Shown piece after piece: positions 62,196 to 64,000 of a DNA stretch of 64,000 bases. The position numbers and the translations under genes are program-made. The stretch comes from Nitrospirillum pindoramense (GTDB taxonomy: Bacteria > Pseudomonadota > Alphaproteobacteria > Azospirillales > Azospirillaceae), in contig NZ_VITR01000002.1 of assembly GCF_007827955.1 (NCBI RefSeq), positions 186,001 through 250,000 on the forward strand. Reading direction: 5' to 3'. The notes under the pieces were generated by a model. That model was not told where the DNA came from. It saw nothing but the letters and a program-made list of their open reading frames with translations, and ran no database searches. The stretch's first letter is position 1; each line of letters starts with the position of its first letter.

Positions 62196-62480
62196 GTCGG
62201 GCTTGCCCGACTATGGCGATAAACGCCTTGCGGAATAAGCGTTGCGGACCCGGGGGCGGTACCCGGCGCCTCCACCATCATGGGGGCGAATCAGGATCGA
62301 CGTGCGTGGTAAAGGCATGGTTTTCGCTCGGCATGGTTCCGCCGTCATCGGGCCGTTTCATAGGTGCCAACGATAACACGGCGCCTGCTCTTCGCATGGC
62401 CGCCTAATACCCTCAACGGGGTATTAGTGGTTAGCTAAGAACGGGGTTCGGGGGGCACCCGGCAACAGAAGCCCCCCACT
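62196..62480 (+). ncRNA. ssrA: Transfer-messenger RNA, circularly permuted two-piece type
   Basis: The acceptor piece comes first: a T-arm with a GGCGGTA-type loop and the 3' strand CGCCTCC (62267-62273) with encoded ACCA ending at 62277. After a 4-base intervening segment the 5' strand GGGGGCG (62282-62288) begins; the two strands pair over 7 bases. The tag frame starts at GCC 62366-62368 and encodes ANDNTAPALRMAA, ending with TAA at 62405-62407, inside a TAATACC/GGTATTA hairpin. A G6C/GC6 stem (62450-62456 with 62471-62477) closes the coding piece. This order is the known alphaproteobacterial permutation. It rescues stalled ribosomes. Exact ends are estimates. Confidence 0.92.
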
Positions 62481-62608
62481 GAATCGGCGACCAATCGCCT
62501 CGCCCCTGGCCCCGCCAACAGCGGTTCGCGCGCCCAGGCTTGCAAATCGCGCGCCGGGCGGGTCTATTGGTGGCGTCGTCATCCCGCTACCGGAGCGTTT
62601 TGCCTACC

Positions 62609-63091
62609 ATGTCCACTGATCTCCTTCGCTACGACCGTATGGTCGAGGCCGCCCTGCGCCGGGTCGTGCGCGATGCGCTGAAGGAAGTGCAGGAGCATGG
62701 CCTGCCCGGCGAACACCACTTCTTCATCAGCTTCCGCACCCAGTATCCGGGCGTGCGCATGCCGGAATTCCTGCGCGCCAAGTACCCGGATGAGATCACC
62801 ATCGTCCTGCAGTACCAGTTCTATGGACTGGACGTGAATGACGAGCGGGTGGAAGTGACGCTGAGCTTCAACGGCAACCATGAGCGCCTGGTGGTGCCCA
62901 TGGCCGCCATCACCACCTTCGCCGACCCCTCGGTCAACTTCGCCCTGCAGTTCCAGCCCCCCGATGAGGAGGAGGCGGAAGAGGTGGTGGATGAGGCCGC
63001 CGAGGAAGAGGCCGCGCCTGCGGCCGAGGATGACGACACGCCCAAGCAGGGCGGCACCGTCGTGGCGCTGGACGCGTTTCGCAAGAAGTAA
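62609..63091 (+). CDS. sspB: ClpXP adaptor SspB (alphaproteobacterial type)
   Basis: 160 residues from ATG 62609; the in-frame extension to 62540 overlaps nothing useful. MSTDLLRYDRMVEAALRRVVRDALKEV at the start, then HHFFISFRTQYPGVRMPEFLRAKYPDEITIVLQYQFYGLDV, the ssrA-tag-binding fold of SspB-alpha. A long acidic linker (about 118-145) leads to a C-terminal tail TVVALDAFRKK, which docks on ClpX. SspB brings tmRNA-tagged proteins to ClpXP. The tmRNA gene is only 128 bases upstream on the same strand. Confidence 0.95.
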   Translation: MSTDLLRYDRMVEAALRRVVRDALKEVQEHGLPGEHHFFISFRTQYPGVRMPEFLRAKYPDEITIVLQYQFYGLDVNDERVEVTLSFNGNHERLVVPMAAITTFADPSVNFALQFQPPDEEEAEEVVDEAAEEEAAPAAEDDDTPKQGGTVVALDAFRKK

Positions 63092-63123
63092 GTAGCGCCC
63101 ACGAGAAGGGGGGGGGGAGCACC

Positions 63124-63528
63124 ATGGCCGTCTCCCCCGATTTCCTGGACCACATCCTGGACTTGCTGGCCCCGTTAGGGCCGGTGGAGGCGCCGCGCCT
63201 GTTCGGCGGCCGGGGCCTGACCCTGCACGGCCGCAATTTCGGCCTCATCACCCGCGACGACACCCTCTACCTGAAGGCCGACGCCATCAGCCAGGCCACG
63301 TTCGAGGCCGCCGGCTGCATCCGCTTCGCCCCCTGGGCCGACAAGCCCCACCGCTCGCTGGGTTATTACACGCCGCCCGAAGGCGCCTTGGACGAGCCGG
63401 ACGAACTGCTGCGCTGGGCCCGCCTGGCCGTCGACGCCGCCCTGCGCGCGCCGGCCAAGGCGCCGAAGAAGGCCAAGGCGCCGGCGGCGGCGAAGAAGAA
63501 GAACCTGGCGGACATGCTGCTGGAGTAA
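63124..63528 (+). CDS. TfoX N-terminal-domain protein
   Basis: 134 residues, G-rich Shine-Dalgarno just before the ATG. TfoX_N pattern: FLDHILDLLAPLGPVEAPRLFGGRGLTLHGRNFGLITRDDTLYLKAD and GYYTPPEGALDEPDELLRWARLAVDAAL. The C-terminus is Lys/Ala-rich (APKKAKAPAAAKKKN), probably for nucleic-acid binding. Family members with only this domain exist in many non-competent bacteria; the role in competence is not implied. It follows sspB by 32 bases. Confidence 0.9.
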   Translation: MAVSPDFLDHILDLLAPLGPVEAPRLFGGRGLTLHGRNFGLITRDDTLYLKADAISQATFEAAGCIRFAPWADKPHRSLGYYTPPEGALDEPDELLRWARLAVDAALRAPAKAPKKAKAPAAAKKKNLADMLLE

Positions 63529-63541
63529 GCGGCGGAGGCCC

Positions 63542-64000
63542 TTAACTCCATTGAACAAGCCTAATCGCCCCTACGCATCCCTCGGGAGTGACCTCCCAAG
63601 ACTGCACCAGAAGTGCCGTTTGCTTGTCTAACGTGTAGTCGCATTTGTATTCCGTACGAAGCCGCCGCGTCGCATGGGGAGAAAGGCTCAGCCCATGGCC
63701 CTCTAACGCCATAGGCAACACTGATCCGATATCCCGCACCTTAAGACACATCGCACGGTTATTAATCGTCAGGGTCAAATCGGCGTCCGCTCGGTGGAAA
63801 TCGTGGGAACCGAGGCGAGCATTGGGCGGAGCGGCCCAATAGCGAACCTTGACCACGGCCGGATATTTGGTGCCGCCGAAATCGAAGTCAGCCACGGGAG
63901 CCCCCCTGCCGAGATCGGCATCGAAGGCCGCGATCCTAACCGGGCTGACACCAATGGAGGCGAGCACAGAGGGGTAGTCCGCCAGATCGTGACGACAGAT
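63542..64000 (-). CDS. Hypothetical protein, 5' end outside the window
   Basis: The frame is open to the window edge (152 residues visible); GTG 63967 is a possible start, but the reading frame continues upstream with protein-like sequence. No family recognised. A beta-rich pattern (VADFDFGGTKYPAVVKVRYWAA, ADLTLTINNRAMCLKVRDIG) ends in YTLDKQTALLVQSWEVTPEG. Slightly lower G+C in third positions than its neighbours. Convergent with the TfoX_N gene. Confidence 0.55.
   Translation of the reverse strand: MCRHDLADYPSVLASIGVSPVRIAAFDADLGRGAPVADFDFGGTKYPAVVKVRYWAAPPNARLGSHDFHRADADLTLTINNRAMCLKVRDIGSVLPMALEGHGLSLSPHATRRLRTEYKCDYTLDKQTALLVQSWEVTPEGCVGAIRLVQWS

Noticed and set aside
62213-62407. 64-residue protein-coding frame in the tmRNA region
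   Set aside because: The frame ends exactly at the tmRNA tag stop; the surrounding pairing shows tmRNA and not a protein gene.
1-64000. CRISPR array, prophage or insertion sequence
   Set aside because: No spaced direct repeats of CRISPR size, no transposase and no phage structural genes were seen.

Overview
The window is a continuous stretch of high-G+C chromosome from an alphaproteobacterium, most likely in the Rhodospirillales/Azospirillaceae neighbourhood. The support is an alphaproteobacterial circularly permuted (two-piece) tmRNA gene beside an alpha-type sspB, a petABC bc1 operon with separate cytochrome b and c1 genes, an aerobic hemF, a Fur/Mur-type box of alphaproteobacterial form, and strongly G/C-ending codons throughout. 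The species call is inference. I see no insertion sequence, CRISPR array, rRNA operon or intact prophage.

Layout. 1-2.5 kb: 3' part of a membrane PAS-GGDEF-EAL protein. 2.7-8.5 kb: DUF1302 outer-membrane protein, YCF48-like propeller and RND/MMPL exporter. 8.7-13.8 kb: SnoaL-like protein, GDSL autotransporter, cytochrome c and three small membrane or coiled-coil proteins, all on the minus strand. 13.9-17.0 kb: gloB, a GST, a DUF985 cupin and ychF. 17.2-22.2 kb: aldo/keto reductase with a divergent LysR regulator, an AraC regulator, a VOC protein, a TPR protein and a DUF924 protein. 22.3-25.0 kb: petABC. 25.3-26.7 kb: trmL and hemF. 27.1-28.8 kb: EF-hand protein and an unknown 327-residue protein, divergent, with a Fur-like box between them. 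29.2-31.2 kb: Tat-exported flavin amine oxidase with its own cytochrome c. 31.4-34.0 kb: DUF1285-NUDIX-CCA-transferase operon, divergent from a MoxR-DUF58-BatA/DUF4159-VWA operon (34.1-41.0 kb). 41.1-43.6 kb: an unknown protein and a degenerate EAL protein. 44.0-47.9 kb: tRNA-Gln, a Sel1/peptidoglycan-binding protein, ispE and a TPR lipoprotein-like gene. 48.0-52.4 kb: ETF-ubiquinone oxidoreductase, a family-4-like uracil-DNA glycosylase, an orphan MT-A70 methylase and a ParE/RelE-type toxin-antitoxin pair. 52.6-56.6 kb: cystathionine lyase/synthase pair, a HEIGH-motif protein and folA. 56.7-57.9 kb: an A+T-rich foreign insert with a gene split at an A8 run. 57.9-62.0 kb: serine hydrolase, unknown genes and thyA. 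62.2-64.0 kb: tmRNA, sspB, a TfoX-N protein and a partial gene.

How genes work together. The bc1 complex, ETF-QO, two soluble cytochromes c and the amine oxidase all feed or drain the quinone/cytochrome c pool. The tmRNA and SspB genes are neighbours and act in one pathway (ribosome rescue, then ClpXP degradation of tagged chains). folA and thyA are functionally coupled but are separated here by 4.6 kb of variable DNA that includes the A+T-rich insert.

The two signals I would follow first are the A+T-rich gene broken at a homopolymer (56.7-57.9 kb) and a small dispersed intergenic element. The element has three copies (8.6, 26.8 and 31.3 kb), all between convergent genes, and its hairpin stems change sequence but keep pairing.
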